DNA of 64,000 bases, taken from assembly GCA_037576195.1 (NCBI GenBank), contig CM075101.1:27590001-27654000 (forward strand), read 5' to 3'. The DNA is from Phytoseiulus persimilis (lineage: Eukaryota; Arthropoda; Arachnida; Mesostigmata; Phytoseiidae). Both the position numbers and the translations under genes were made by a program. The notes under the pieces are model-generated. The model was given only the letters and a program-made list of their open reading frames with translations, was not told the origin of the DNA and did not search any database. Below are positions 25,005 to 37,277 of this stretch, one piece after another (the stretch's first letter is position 1; each line of letters starts with the position of its first letter).

Positions 25005-25026
25005 TCGTCGTCGTCGTCGTCGTCGA
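25005..25026. repeat. (GTC)n trinucleotide run after a CTT-rich tract
   Basis: A pyrimidine tract of CTT and TTC words passes into about six GTC units. Related GTC/GAC runs lie at 164-180, 18769-18784 and 54881-54906. Confidence 0.9.
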
Positions 25027-25521
25027 CTTTCCCAATAACAACGTCTGGTATCGAAACAAACTTCTGTGGGGCTCCTCGAGCCGAGTGGCCGTTGGAGCAA
25101 GCACGCAAGCGAGCAAGCACGGAACCAGCGAGCCAAGTGGCCAGCTAGCCAGTCTGTCAAACAGTCAGTCGGGCAGGTCGTTTTCTGTTAGCTCGTGTTT
25201 CCGATACAGGAGAAGCCGAACGAACGGAAAGAAAAATTGAGAACGATCCGAAAACTTGTTCAGAGCATATTTATGGAGCGGTGCAGTTTTTCGACTGAAA
25301 TCAGCCGCTGTGACGGAGAGTTTGTTATTCGACTACGCATAACCAAGATCTCCGAAGGCCCAAATTGGAAAGCTTGATGAACGACTGGGAGCGCGCCTGA
25401 CGTCAGTGGACAGTTGTCCAAGGTGATTCGGAGATGAGAAATGCTCTGCGAAACAGTCGAAGCTCGCGAGTCGCGCTCCGGATTCCCCTTCCATCCCTCG
25501 TGATTGCCCCTGTTTCTGGAG

Positions 25522-25542
25522 CCAGTCAGTCGGTCGGTCAGT
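25522..25542. repeat. Period-4 run (CAGT to CGGT)
   Basis: CAGT units convert to CGGT units and back within 21 bases. Confidence 0.85.
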
Positions 25543-25610
25543 GATCGAGTGTGTGATGACCAACGCCTCCTAACGACGGGCTCACACTAAGACTCACGGA
25601 CTACCTGAGC

Positions 25611-25630
25611 GACCGACCGACCGACCGACG
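25611..25630. repeat. (GACC)n period-4 run
   Basis: Five GACC units, the complement-strand form of the GGTC class. Confidence 0.9.
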
Positions 25631-26419
25631 AACTGGCCAGCCAGCTCACTGAGGGCAGAACGACGGTCCGCCAGTGAAGTAAGCCTGAGAGCGAAGGCGA
25701 ACAGCGAAACGGCTGTGAAGACTACGAGCAGATGAAGAAAACGAAAAAGCGTTTTTTCTTCTCGTCTTCTTTTCGTTATTTTCTGCAGTGCACTTCGGAC
25801 GACAATGATATTCGCCTCTCGGACCACGGAAAGAGGACCTTTTGAGCACCTTCTACTGTTCACGTCTGCGCTTATTAGCTTAGCACGATGCTGTTGATGC
25901 CGCGCAGCGACTGCTGTTCTTTCTCGGGTTCCTTCGGTTCGGCGACGACATAGACCCATGAGTGGCGAGTCGGTCGTTCCGACGGCCGCCCGGCCTGCCT
26001 GCCTGCCGGTCAGTACATCCATCCGTCCCTCAAGCCACCGAAAAAAAGATCCTCTGCATCCATGCGAGTATCGTTCCACAGCGAGCCTCAGCGAATACTC
26101 CACCGTCTCTGTTTCAGCTGAGGAATAGCTAGATCGTTCGAAGAACTAGCGGGAGAAGACGTATTTGTCTCTCCCGTGTGATTCTCTGTCTTCGGTTACT
26201 CTGTTGTTCTGTCGAACAGGCTGTGCGAGTGCGCGCACGGATAAAATCTTCCGAGGGAAGAAAGACGACCGACCAACGATCAAACGTTTGGTCTTCGTCG
26301 TTGTCGTCGCGGCTGCTCTGTGTTCAGTCAGCCTCGGCAAATTACGGGTTTGCGCTTCAAATTGTATCAACAACGGCGTCTTTCTTCCTTTCTGTCTATC
26401 TCTGGCCAGGGAACCAGCC

Positions 26420-26449
26420 GACTGACTGACTGACTGTCGGACTGACTGA
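26420..26449. repeat. (GACT)n period-4 run
   Basis: GACT units interrupted once by GTCG, then resuming in the same register. Confidence 0.9.
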
Positions 26450-26887
26450 AGCCGCCAGTCACTGTTACGAGTTCTCTCGCTTCCTCCTGAAAACTGAAAG
26501 AGAACGTGGCCAGGACTTGCCAACAACGAATTGATACAAAGTCGTGTCAACGGCAGCGGTGGGCTGGAAACTCACAGCCGTTCGTTCCCGTCTTTTCGAA
26601 GTCAAGCAGTGGATTACTGTGAACGTCATCATTATCGCCATCATCACGCGTGCATGTAGCCAGGATCCGGACGGCATGTAGCACGAATAGCCGGACCGAT
26701 TATTCCAATACGGTCGCGTTCAGCATCGGCGGCAACTCACGCGCGCCACATGAACGGGGGTAGCAACGATCGATCGTCGAAAACTTTTCGCTGTTTGAGA
26801 TTCATCTCTGATGGACGCATGGCCAAAATTCTGTCGCCAAGAGTAACTCCCCGCCCGTCTGGTCGTCGTAATCGTTGTACGTCCACC

Positions 26888-26911
26888 AGTCCGTCCGTCC
26901 GTCAGTCAGTC
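26888..26911. repeat. Period-4 run (GTCC to GTCA)
   Basis: GTCC units switch to GTCA units without loss of register. A second short CAGT block follows about 20 bases on. Confidence 0.9.
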
Positions 26912-27373
26912 ACTTTCACAATTACACATTCAGTCAGTCAATCGATGATGAGTTGCACCGTCGATCGCTTTCTCATTTTTCTCACCAAAAGACTCCTGCC
27001 GTCATCTTGCTGGACGGCAACGTTGTCAGAAGTGCTGTGGGAGACGAGGAGCACTCCATGGCCTCGTGTAAAAAGTTTATCGCCCCGCGCCGTCATGATC
27101 GATCACAGTGAACCTCTTGGCAATCAGGGCTCGACTCCGCCCGCGCTCGCCGCTCGGCTCCAGCCCTAGGCCGAATCTGGAATCTGGTTTCGCTGGGATT
27201 GTGGACCACCGGTCTGTCCAGCTGTTCGGTTCTATGCAGGGCTGTCAGCGAGGGTATTAGTGGCCTGGAAGTGAGAAGAACTCGCTCTCGCCTCCTAATA
27301 GCCGTTCAGCCAGTGAGGTAGGCGCTCAACCTGGAACCGTTCGAGGCACATACACTCTAGCTAGCGACTTTGG

Positions 27374-27400
27374 CCGACCGACCGACCGACCGACCGACCG
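27374..27400. repeat. (GACC)n period-4 run, longest pure copy
   Basis: About six consecutive GACC units, ending in GATC. It is the longest uninterrupted single-unit period-4 run seen. Confidence 0.95.
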
Positions 27401-27670
27401 ATCGACTAGACGCACGGACGGGCGCTGGCCGACCGCCCGAGCGTCTTTCAATCTGACTTACTACCTGTCTGCTGGCTTTCTTGACTGTCTGTCCGCTCGT
27501 CGTTCGCTTGACCAGGACGGTGTGAAGTGCGAAAGAATCTCACACCTTTCACGCAAACTATTAATTCAATCTCCCATAGCCATCGCTGCAACCATTTCAC
27601 TTTTGACGCTCAGGGAAACGTGCGTTGCCCACACGCAGCACTGGGTGAGCGCCTAAGCAGATGTGTCGCA

Positions 27671-27720
27671 CGGTCAGTCAACTCAGTCGGTCGGTTGCTT
27701 GCTCGGTTGGTCCGTCGGTC
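27671..27720. repeat. Degenerate period-4 run (CAGT, CGGT, TGCT, CGGT)
   Basis: Fifty bases with four-base periodicity but several unit changes. Confidence 0.8.
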
Positions 27721-28345
27721 TACCCAGACACACTTCTGGAAAAGGCGCCCGTGATCCAAGTTTGAAAAGAAGAACAGAAAGAGAAGCTTGAAGACTCCGT
27801 GTCATTTTCTTGATAATAGTAATGAGTAATATTTCCAGGGAAATTATAACGCTCGTCTGGTGAAAGCTGAAAATACTTCTGGCGGCAGCGTTCAGCAGAA
27901 GAGACAAACCGGCGGAGCGGCGAGCACGATGTCGGTGGAATGATAGGAGCAGTTTGAGAGAGTTAGTTGCGGACGCTGTTCCTCCTGTGGCCATCAGTGA
28001 CACGTGCTGCTCTTGAGCGTTGCTTCCTGACCGCCTGACTCGAGGAGGCTTCTGCTGGTGGATTGCCCCTTCCCCCCGCCGGCTGTGGCGAGTGGTTTCG
28101 GAATATTTCTAGTCTGCGTCGCCGGCCGCGGGAGGAACTCGACTCGTCCGAAGTAAAGCCTCCCGCGTTTTTCGAGTGCCGAACTGTCAGTTTTCCAGTC
28201 GCAGGGTGACGCTAGATCATCCGGTTCAGCTGACCGTCTCGGGCTTTCTACCGATCTCTCCGAGCTAACAGGGATCCGGCGACGCCTTCTAGCTCAACGT
28301 GGTTCCTCCTCTGGCTCTTTTCCATGAAGACGACGATGAAAAATA

Positions 28346-28368
28346 ACTTCGCCGTCATTCGGCGAAGT
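28346..28368. other. 9-bp perfect hairpin with 5-base loop
   Basis: Arms ACTTCGCCG and CGGCGAAGT surround TCATT. The stem is GC-rich and would be stable in RNA or single-stranded DNA. No T run follows and no gene ends nearby, so a terminator is not proposed. Confidence 0.85.
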
Positions 28369-30323
28369 CATTCGGGAAAGCAACAGGCACCAGCCAAGCT
28401 GGCTGGCGATTAACGAACAACACGATAGCGACGCTCTGGACGACAATGCGACACCGAGAGTCTGCTTTGGATTGGTCCGTGGCGCATATTACTCATCACC
28501 AGGGGCGGAGTCGAGTTTTCAGCTCGGGGCCGCCACCAGCTCAATGATGATGATGGTCATCATTCAATAATTTCCATCCCATTGTTGTTCTACGGACAGT
28601 CAAGCGGGCGTGAGGATGGACGATGGTGGGGCAACCCACCAAGTGGCCAACGAGCCCGCGCGAAAGACCGATAGACGAATCGGACCAGGGAAGGATCTCT
28701 TATTGTTATTAATACGTCCATGATCGTTATGGCACTTCACCCGGTGCCATCGGCCGGTTGCTCGATCAACCCGCTCGTCTCCTCACGGCTGGCCGAGCTG
28801 TTCCTCGGTTGCGCCGAGCTGCGAGGCCGCCTCGTTCCTCATTTGAACTAGCGGGCATTCGAACCGGCAGCGGTTCGCAGGCAGCGGTTGGGGTGAGCAC
28901 AACGGGCTCAATTATTTTTTCTGTTCTCCTGTCAACACCTCTCCTCGTTGATCCCTCTCTCTCGTCTAAAGTTCGTCCGTCTCGAGCAGACCTACAGCAC
29001 GGGATTGGCTAATAGTTTTTCGTCTCTTTTCGGTGAGATAATTTAGTGGTGGCAGTAACGGCCGCACCAGCAGCAGCTTTACCGGTGGCGACGTCCACGC
29101 CATCAACAACGATAATAGTAATCATTAAGCAAACGTATTCTATTACGCTGGAGAAACAGCAGCCAGCAACACTGAGAACTTGAGCCGAACTTCCGAGCGA
29201 CGCTCCACAGGAACTCATTAGCGTAAGCGGCAAGTTCGGATTAAAACCGGTGCCTTGCTTGGCTTGCCGGCTCCCTGGCAGCTCCTCGCGCGGCTGCATT
29301 TTTCGAGCGAAAAGGTGCGGATGAGAGCTATTTTGATTGATTGACGGCAGAGCGACGAAGAAAAATGATCCTCCGTGCACGTCCGCATTGTTTGCAGTCG
29401 CCGCGATGCCGTACTATCTCCCCGTTGTTGAAACCCGAAGTGCCCGTCCGAGCAGCGATCCACCGTTTCCAGCCAGAGCAGGAGGACCACCGAAGGTCAG
29501 GTGGCGAGTTGATCTGAAGCAACACGACGAGACTGCCTCCTGTCGACTGGATGGCCATGTCGTATGAAGTTCTCGTCCCGCAATAACCAGAACAAGACAA
29601 GATAGTAGCCGAGCCCCACTATGAAAGCAGAAGAGGAGATATACGAGGAAGATGGAGTTGCTCCACAAACGTCCGAGTGTAAATTGGGTGCCGGCCGGCG
29701 GAATCTATTCGAGATCAGTGGCAGCCATTCGGGCGGCGACGATCAGACGCCCACCGCTCAGAAACGTCCTCTCACTCGGTCGATCGCTCGGACAGACTTG
29801 GAGCCAGTCGGACCGACTGGCGAGAGGCAAACGAGCCGAATATTCAACAGACGGAGTGTTCTCCGATCGATATCTACAGTCCCGTATCAAAAACGTTCTC
29901 CAGCGTCTAGGCTGCTGCATCATCAGCATCCTTGGCAAGCTATCGGTCTGGCAGCCCGGCTTCCCGATTTCCAAGTCCGCATGCTCGTGTGTCTGCGCGC
30001 TCGTACGTCCGATGTACGTACGGGTGTGTATGACTGCCGTGCTCTTCCATCTGTCGACCATATACGCTGCTTACCATATCTGCTGCTCCATATCTCTGTA
30101 TTTGTCTCTCGGTCGACGTTTATCCTGCCGCTCACCCATCTGCCAGTCGGTCTGCTCCTGGGCCGACGCTTCGCCAGCATCTGAACGGTCGGCGATTTGG
30201 CCCAAAACATAGAATGCGATCTTGAACGATTCCGACCCGGCATACATGTGGAAGAGCTCGCTCTAGCGGCCAGCTTCTAGCTTCCTGGCTGACTTGCTTC
30301 GTCGGGCTGTATTTTTGTCGATT

Positions 30324-30341
30324 GCTCGCTCGCTCGCTCGG
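30324..30341. repeat. (GCTC)n period-4 run
   Basis: Four GCTC units. Confidence 0.9.
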
Positions 30342-33300
30342 CCATTGCCCAGTCGATCTCCGAGTCGGTTGGAAAAGGGAACCAAATCAAGGAGTCGCAA
30401 CGGCTTCTCGATACTCGCGGCGATAGACAACGAGCGTTGTTCGGAAGGAAGAGTTCCCATTTAGAACTACCACCACCGGTAGATGGCTTTGATGGAATAT
30501 TCCGCCGCGCTGGTACTGTTACGCTGAGAGCGATTGAGAGTGGCATATTTTTGTTGGTGCCCGTCGCTGCGGCTTGGCAAAGAACGGCCGCCGCTCGGGT
30601 GATCGGACGCGTGCTGAGATGTTTTTTAGGGGCAGCCGATGCGAATCGCTAGTTCAGTGTTGGTCGCGTCGGCACGAGATCGTCCGTGGGGAACCGAGGC
30701 CGCGTCGAGAACCTGGGGTTTTGGCTTGTGGACTGCCAACCAGAGCCGGCAAAGGGTATTTCTCCGTCGCTGGCTGATTTCGTCCTCAACGTGAAGGGCG
30801 ATCAACCATGCCATCGAGGGATCGCTGAGTCAATCAATCGATCGAGCCTGAACCGGGGAAAGTTTTCTCGATGCCAAGGCCTGGTTTCGTCCTCTGGGGG
30901 TGTTGTCCGGTTTGTAAACATCACTGCTACTCCAGACAGTCAAACTCAGCGGGCCCTCGGGGAAAATACCTTACGGCCAGCAACGGATCGACAGACAGAA
31001 ATTTGGAAAGACAGGCGATTCGAGCTCGAAGCCGGTTTCGACTGGGAACTCACGGCTAATCGCTGGCGGTCTGTTGGGAGGACGATCACTCGCGCTCAGT
31101 GATGTTCTGTTGCAGGGCGAACCAGGCGATGAATCAACCAGTGGTCCGAGACGTCGGTTCGAGGCGATCCGGTCCGGGGGTTGGGGGAGTGCTGTGTGGG
31201 GACAGATAGCGGCCCACAACTCGACGGGGTGCCCATCGGATTCTCCCTATTAGTCCGCTCGTCCCTGCCTGGAAACTGGGCGAATTCACTGTGGCGAACT
31301 CCGGGCGGCGATTTTCTGGCCGGGTCTGCTGTCCGTAAGAGTTGTCGGACTCCAGCCTGTATATCCAGGCGTGATCAATGGCTTTTTAAAGGGAATGACT
31401 TGTTCTTTGCTCAATTAACTACGAGAGCGGCCAGCGAAGAACCCGTACCGCCACAACCACCGCCGCCGCGACGAGAACGACGACGAGACCCATTTCTGGC
31501 ACCAGCGACTATCGTTTTCTAGCTAGCGGTCGCCGGGAAGGTTGGGAGATCGAGAAAGCGAAACACTTTCGAGCCGAAAACAGCCGAACCCGAGAGCCTT
31601 AAAAACGATTGGGGATCGGGCTACGGCGTGTTCCTTACTCTGATTCCATTCCTTCCGAGTTCGATCGCCGTCGCTCACTTTCCAGAAAGAACCTTCCCGA
31701 TGCATCCCACATTCTGTTCGCTCCTCTTTCGAATTTGCACGGCGCTCACGGTTTGAGTTTCCATGCTCATCGGCTCCGTGGTCTGAAACTCGAGAAAAAA
31801 CGATTTCCGTCCCGCTGTTCAACGCCTCCTTAGTCACGAGCGGTGTCGGGGAGCTGTTATACTTTAAAATAAGAAAATTGTTCAACCGACGGGGTATCTC
31901 ATCGCGTTGTGCCCGAAAACGCCCTGACGAACCCAGCGACAACAAACTCGACGACAACACCGTAGCACGTAGCGTGTACGTTTTCAGATACAGGAGCGGA
32001 TTCCGATAGGAGGAATCGGAACTATGCATGCCGCTGGAGCAGATGGTCGGTCACACGCAGGAGAGCCTCTCCCCGCTGGGCCCCCCGGTCCCTCGGGTCC
32101 AGTGTCACAGATGGGACCGTGGCGAGGGAACGGGTCGGCGGTGGAGAAGAGGAGCCGCAGTCCCATGGAGCGGTGGGCTCGTTCCGGGCACACCTCCCCA
32201 TTAGAGTTCCAAGCCAAACAGATAGACATTGCACTCGAGAGCAGAGTCGTGTGCAGTGCAAAGCTACGGGCTCGAGAGAAGACCGACGGACGGACGAGCG
32301 GATGGATGGGTGCGACAGCGAGACGGATCGATGCGACTCTACAGCGAACAGTCGACATTGTTGCAGGACAGAGAGTGCTCCGTCTCCAGGATGCTTTGCA
32401 TGCCGGCCCGAAAACGCCTCGTCCAACTCCAGGGTCCATGGCGGTGGAACTTCGCTCTGTCACCGTGGAACTGACCGACGCTGCATTGTACCCGTTTTGA
32501 GGAGGAGCCGGGCGCCGCGGTTCTCCTCTCGAGAGCTTGTCATGTTCGCGCGAACTCCGTGAGCGAATGGTCGTTCGCAGTATGCTCTACAAGCCGCGGT
32601 AGCCCTGTTTCCAGCGGCGCCTTGTGTTCGCCGGAGGGATACGGGGGCGGCGAGCTCCTAGGGCCGGCCCCTAGAGAAATTTTTAGGGGAGCTTGCGGGA
32701 AACGCCTCCAGATGAACGCATTCATCTCCGGCTGTCCCCGTCAGGTTTTCTTTCTTGAGTTTGCTGTTGTTCCTGCTGGAGCTGATGGCGGTTGCGACGG
32801 ACAGAGCGTTGGGGCGTTCGCGCCCGCTGCCCCGCATCGTCGTTGAGCTTCGCCTGAATGCTCGTGTTCTCAGCGCCGCCCGTCGCGTTGTGAGGAGCCG
32901 TCCGGAGACTTCCAGCTCGGTGGTCGGAAACTATCAGCTGCTGCTGTTGCTCGGGCTGCCCGCTGTGAGCCGGATAGACATTCGTGTAGTCGAGATGAGC
33001 CGGGAACGGAGTCGAAAATTGCATACATGCATAGCGTGCTCCAATGATGTCAGGTCTCGATTCCGTAGTCCCGATCGGTGATTGGACGTGGTTGAAAAAT
33101 TCAATGGTGTCGTGCCTGAGGGCTGTCAATGTCAGATTTCATGGGCGATTTGAAATGTTTATGGAAATTCGAACCGGTTGTCGCCATCTCCTCATGCGAA
33201 TCCCGAGGAACTTCGGAGGTTCCGAGAAGAAGCAGTATCAGCACCGAAGGCGCCATTTGAGGGCGTCTTCAAGCTGTGACCCGCCGGCACGGAGTCGACT

Positions 33301-34320
33301 TCGGAACCAGCTCCGGACGCGATCGTTTGACAGCGCTGAGCGGCGGTTCCGATAATCGAATCAACGTCATCGGTTAATTTCATTCGGATCGCCGTTCGCA
33401 AAGCTCGCCCGCTCGTTATTCCCGCAGATTTCCCCCGGCCCATCGGCAACGAGGAGTATGACCGGTGGATGCGGCGGAACGGAATACTCGTTTGCGCTCC
33501 GTGCATCCGTTCTTGCACTCGTTTGTTCAGAGGGGGTGGGGAAAACGCGATGGCGTTCGTCAAGACCGATCGTTTGATTCTGTAGTTGTGGCGGTCGGAC
33601 GTTCTTGATCATCGGACGAGCGGCCCCTGAATCACCAGTCATGCAAACATGAGCGATCATCAAGATAGAGCAATCGACAGATCAAAAAAACTTTCCAGCT
33701 TTTCGCCCTGATTCAAATCGAGAATTCAGTTGCTGCCGCTTTGTTGGAAAAAGGTGATGTCACAGCTCCGATGTCAGCTTTCGGGCAGCTGTTGAGTTGA
33801 CGGCGGCATCGGCGGTCGCTCTCGGAGGAACCAAAAAGCTGGAATGATATCGGGGCTTCCCCCGCGGGCACCTAGTTTGGCCGCCCGGAGAAAACTCCCT
33901 CCACTGATTCGATAATTTGCATAAATCGATCTCGGCATAGCTTTCCTGCACAGTTCTGTGGGGGAACATCGGAGATTTCAGAGCTGTTCCGATGATCGAG
34001 CAGGTAACGTTCCCGACGAAACTGCCCCGGCCTGGGCATTTCACAGAAGCATGCAATGCGCGGACGTGATGCATGGACCACGCGGTGAAGATCGAGTTGA
34101 GCCCGCTCGGGAGGGAACGGATCAGGGCTCTGTTCGAACGAGTTCGGATCTCGAGCAGCGGAGTATATTCAACTGCTGCTGTTGGCAGTGGCGGTGCGGC
34201 GCGGATCGGTCTCTGGAGGCCGACCCGCTGCTGTATCGGCGGCCGGGCGATTTTTCTTAATTTCATAATAAAATATACTGCCGCTCGTTGGTTCGCCTGC
34301 TCGTTCGTTCTTTGCTTTCT

Positions 34321-34339
34321 GCCAGGCAGGCAGGCAGGC
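34321..34339. repeat. (GGCA)n period-4 run
   Basis: Four GGCA units. A CTG/CAG triplet dyad lies nearby at 34551-34572. Confidence 0.9.
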
Positions 34340-35908
34340 TCTAGTCGCCGTCTGTCGCTGATGGGCGCACGACACGAGAAGAATCTCAGGGAGGAACTGC
34401 TGCTATACGTCTCGCGTCGACGTTGTCGGCCCTGTTGTAACAGCAGCAGCATGCACCGCCTCCAGCTGCAAGTCTCCAAACTGTTCTTTTCCTTGTTTCG
34501 CTTCTTTTCCGAAGTTGTTTATGTCTTCTGAGGGTCTGGCTCTCGATGCGGCTGCTGCTGCAGCTGCTGCTGGCTCCATTGCAGAGTAGTCTTGCGCATG
34601 AGAAAAACAACACTCCACAAGAAACTTAACTCCACTTTGACAGAATGGAGTGAAAGCCGCCGCCCCCGTGAGGAGGGAATTCCAGGCTCGAGCACAACCA
34701 GACATCTCTGTTCCAGAAGTTGCCCGGCGCTTTTCTGCTGAGGTTCGTCCGAATTCGAAGAATGCAACGGGTTAGCTACATCACACTTGGGTCAGTTGGG
34801 GAGTGAACGCGCTCCGGAGATCGCGAAAATGATCAGGGTAGCAGAAACGAATCCCCATTCTGGAATCCCCCGGCCGTATGGTGAAATACTAGGGCTGCTG
34901 AGGTGGCGGGATTGAATTTCATATGCCGCTCTGGACAGTGTTCGGGTCTCTCGCGCGAGGAATATGAATTACCCTTGATACTCTTGTGTTGATTGATGGC
35001 TCCCCAGAATGTGTAGCAGAGATAAGATATCAAATATGTGTTCCGAGCGCTGTGTGAGATGGCACACGAGCGCAGCGGACCGTCCAGCAGGAATACGTCA
35101 TGAGAAGTATAAACGATTCTCGATCGAGAACGCCGTCAGGATCAGAGAGGGAGAGACGCTCGTTCTGACGCAGCTGTTCGTCTTCCTCTCCGCCCCTCCC
35201 TTACCTCATCATCAGTGTCCAATCCAAACAGTACTCCGGGCAGGCTCGAGTTCGGCGAACTGAGCCAGGAACACTGAGCCAGCCATCTTCGCCGTGGCGG
35301 TTCGCTCCCGTTGTCACAAAGTAAGAACTCTTGTTGAGGGGCTAATACCTCCTTCTCCTCTGGAGTCGTCGTCCCTCTTTTGCAAGGGCTCGATGCGATG
35401 ATTAAGTTGCTTGATAGGTTGGTTGGATGGCTGCTCAGTCCGCATACACGTCCGATGGCTGAACTCTCCGTCGTCGTCGCTGTTGTCGTCATTTCTCCAC
35501 TTGCACCTCTTCGTCCACCTGCTCTCGCTCACCCACCTTGCTCCCCTCCGCTCACCGCCCTCCTCCTGAGGAGAAAACGGGGAGCCGCGGCTTCTTCTTT
35601 CCGAGAGAGCTTGCTCGGAGAAGCCGACGTCCGAACAGACGACAACCCGCTTGCCCATGCGTCTCTCAGAGGGGAGACAGGACCAGCGAGGGTCAGGGAG
35701 CAGGGGCAACCCCGAGTTCCATGTCGACATCGACGTGCTTGCTTCCCCCCCAGATGAACATGTCGATCGCGAGCGCAGGGATCTATTCGTCGGCGTTCTA
35801 CTCAGATTCCGCGATCTGAGGTCCTCCGGAGCGGGCGGGGTTGGAATCTCACCGTCTCCATAGTTTTGTCCATGGGGACGCTCAGCGGTGATCGATGTCG
35901 ATGTGAGC

Positions 35909-35941
35909 CTAACGAAACGTTCTCCGTTCTTTCAGGTAAGC
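35909..35941 (+). other. Candidate recursive splice site 2
   Basis: CTAAC at 35909-35913, then the CT-rich stretch TTCTCCGTTCTTTCAG ending at 35935, then GTAAGC at 35936. The branch A (35912) is 23 bases from the AG. All three elements are close to consensus and adjacent, as expected of a ratchet point. Alternatively, GTAAGC is the donor of a short exon. The frame from the ATG at 35872 runs openly into it, giving a peptide with two cysteines (Arg-Cys-Arg-Cys-Glu-Pro). That peptide resembles no family I can name. Confidence 0.45.
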
Positions 35942-36150
35942 GAGAAGGGGATCGTTGTCAGGAGAAGAGATGGTCGTCGAGGGTTCCGCTATACACGCCA
36001 TAAAAACGGTCTGGAATTAGAGCTGGGCTACGGTCTTTGAGGAGACAGTTCTGCTGACGCCTCGGTTCGTTTGTTTGGAAGCCGGAATCAGTCAGGCGGC
36101 GGCGGCGGGTAAGCAGACGACCAGACTGGAAGCCATGCAGGCGGCGAGCA

Positions 36151-36180
36151 GCCGGCCGGTCGGCCAGCCAGCCAGCCAGG
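36151..36180. repeat. Period-4 run (CCGG to GCCA)
   Basis: GGCC and GGTC words pass to a run of GCCA units. Confidence 0.9.
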
Positions 36181-37258
36181 CGTTAGCTGGAGAACAGTGG
36201 AAGAGGAAAAATAAAAAGAGAGAGAAAAGTCTCTTGACACGGCTCTAGCGGCTGAGAGATGACTTGACATAAAAACTCGACTAATATGTCCTGATTCATG
36301 GCGTCATTCGCTCAGATACTACCTGTTATATATGACAGCCAGCGCAGAATGTGCGCTGCCTGTCGCTAGTTTTTGTCGAAGAGCAAGCGAGCTGGCAACT
36401 CAGTCGGTGAGCTTCGCTCTCGTTGCTTCCCGGTTCGCCTTCCGTTCGTTCGGCCTGACGACTGTCGACCGACTGCCCGGGACGGAGGGAAGCATGCTAT
36501 GCAACAAAAATCCTTAATCAGCTGGCACGCCGGCCGAGTGTCAGCCGGCCGGGTGGACCGACCGGCAGGCATGCAGTCAGCCAGGCATACAGTCTGCATG
36601 GCTGGTCTGCTGGCTGACTGACTGAGTTGAGTTGGTGAGGGAGCCTCCCCTTGGCCCCAGACGTCGCTGACACGGGAACGGGCGGAGGATGTCACAGAAC
36701 GTAGCAGCCACCGGAAGAACGGAACGAGCAGCCAAGCGGCGCACGCACCAACGAGTGGGGAAGCATCGCACAGAGGGCGAATTTCCCGAACTGAGACGAA
36801 TTTCTGTTTGAAACTCTGTTTCACATAAGAGTCATTGATTACGGGCGGCCGCGAACTCACTCGTTCACCGCCAGACCGTGGGCGGAGGTGTTCGGGTCCT
36901 GCAGAGGTCACAATCAGCAGCGACGAGGACTCCCGCGGTCGATTCCAGACCGAAGAGCAGAAGCCGAAGGGGAGATGAAGCTCCGTCGCTGAACCGTTCC
37001 GGTTCCGTTTTTGGGCTCATCTCTCGATCGCGGATGCAAAACAGTAGGAAGGGATCAGCTTGATCCTGATATTGTATTTTTTTTCGATGCTCGCTTCCCC
37101 GGACTCCTCGCAGCGCTCCCGCACTGGAGCGGGGGCGGTTCAGGGCACACCGTCGACCGGGACGAAAACCCGAGGTGAGCGCCAGCGCCGCCGTGGCGGG
37201 ATCGGAAGAGCAGTCCCTGGCAGTTTCAGATTTCATTTGATGACCGAGCAACTCGACT

Positions 37259-37277
37259 CCCCCCCCCCCTCCCCCTG
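37259..37277. repeat. C-rich tract (C11 plus C5)
   Basis: Eleven C, a T, five C, then TG and more C. A strongly biased tract with G-quadruplex potential on the minus strand. Confidence 0.85.

Larger units (their letters stand above)
20500..35900. other. No recognisable gene
   Basis: Fifteen kilobases with only short frames (up to about 190 codons near 29621-30212, overlapping in several frames and rich in Arg and Ser). Noted content: CG tracts at 21399 and 23265, G13 at 23878, a TTC to GTC tract at 25005, period-4 runs at 25522, 25611, 26420, 26888, 27374, 27671, 30324 and 34321, a hairpin at 28346, and a CTG/CAG dyad at 34551-34572. Nothing else is supported. Confidence 0.5.

Noticed and set aside
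28346-28368. Hairpin as a transcription terminator
   Set aside because: No T run follows and the window is eukaryotic in character, so a bacterial-type terminator has no meaning here.
33760-34479. Longest open frame of the window (239 codons, minus strand)
   Set aside because: Arg/Ser/Pro/Leu-rich with no domain, no conserved motif and several competing frames. A frame of this length is near the chance maximum for 64 kb in six frames.
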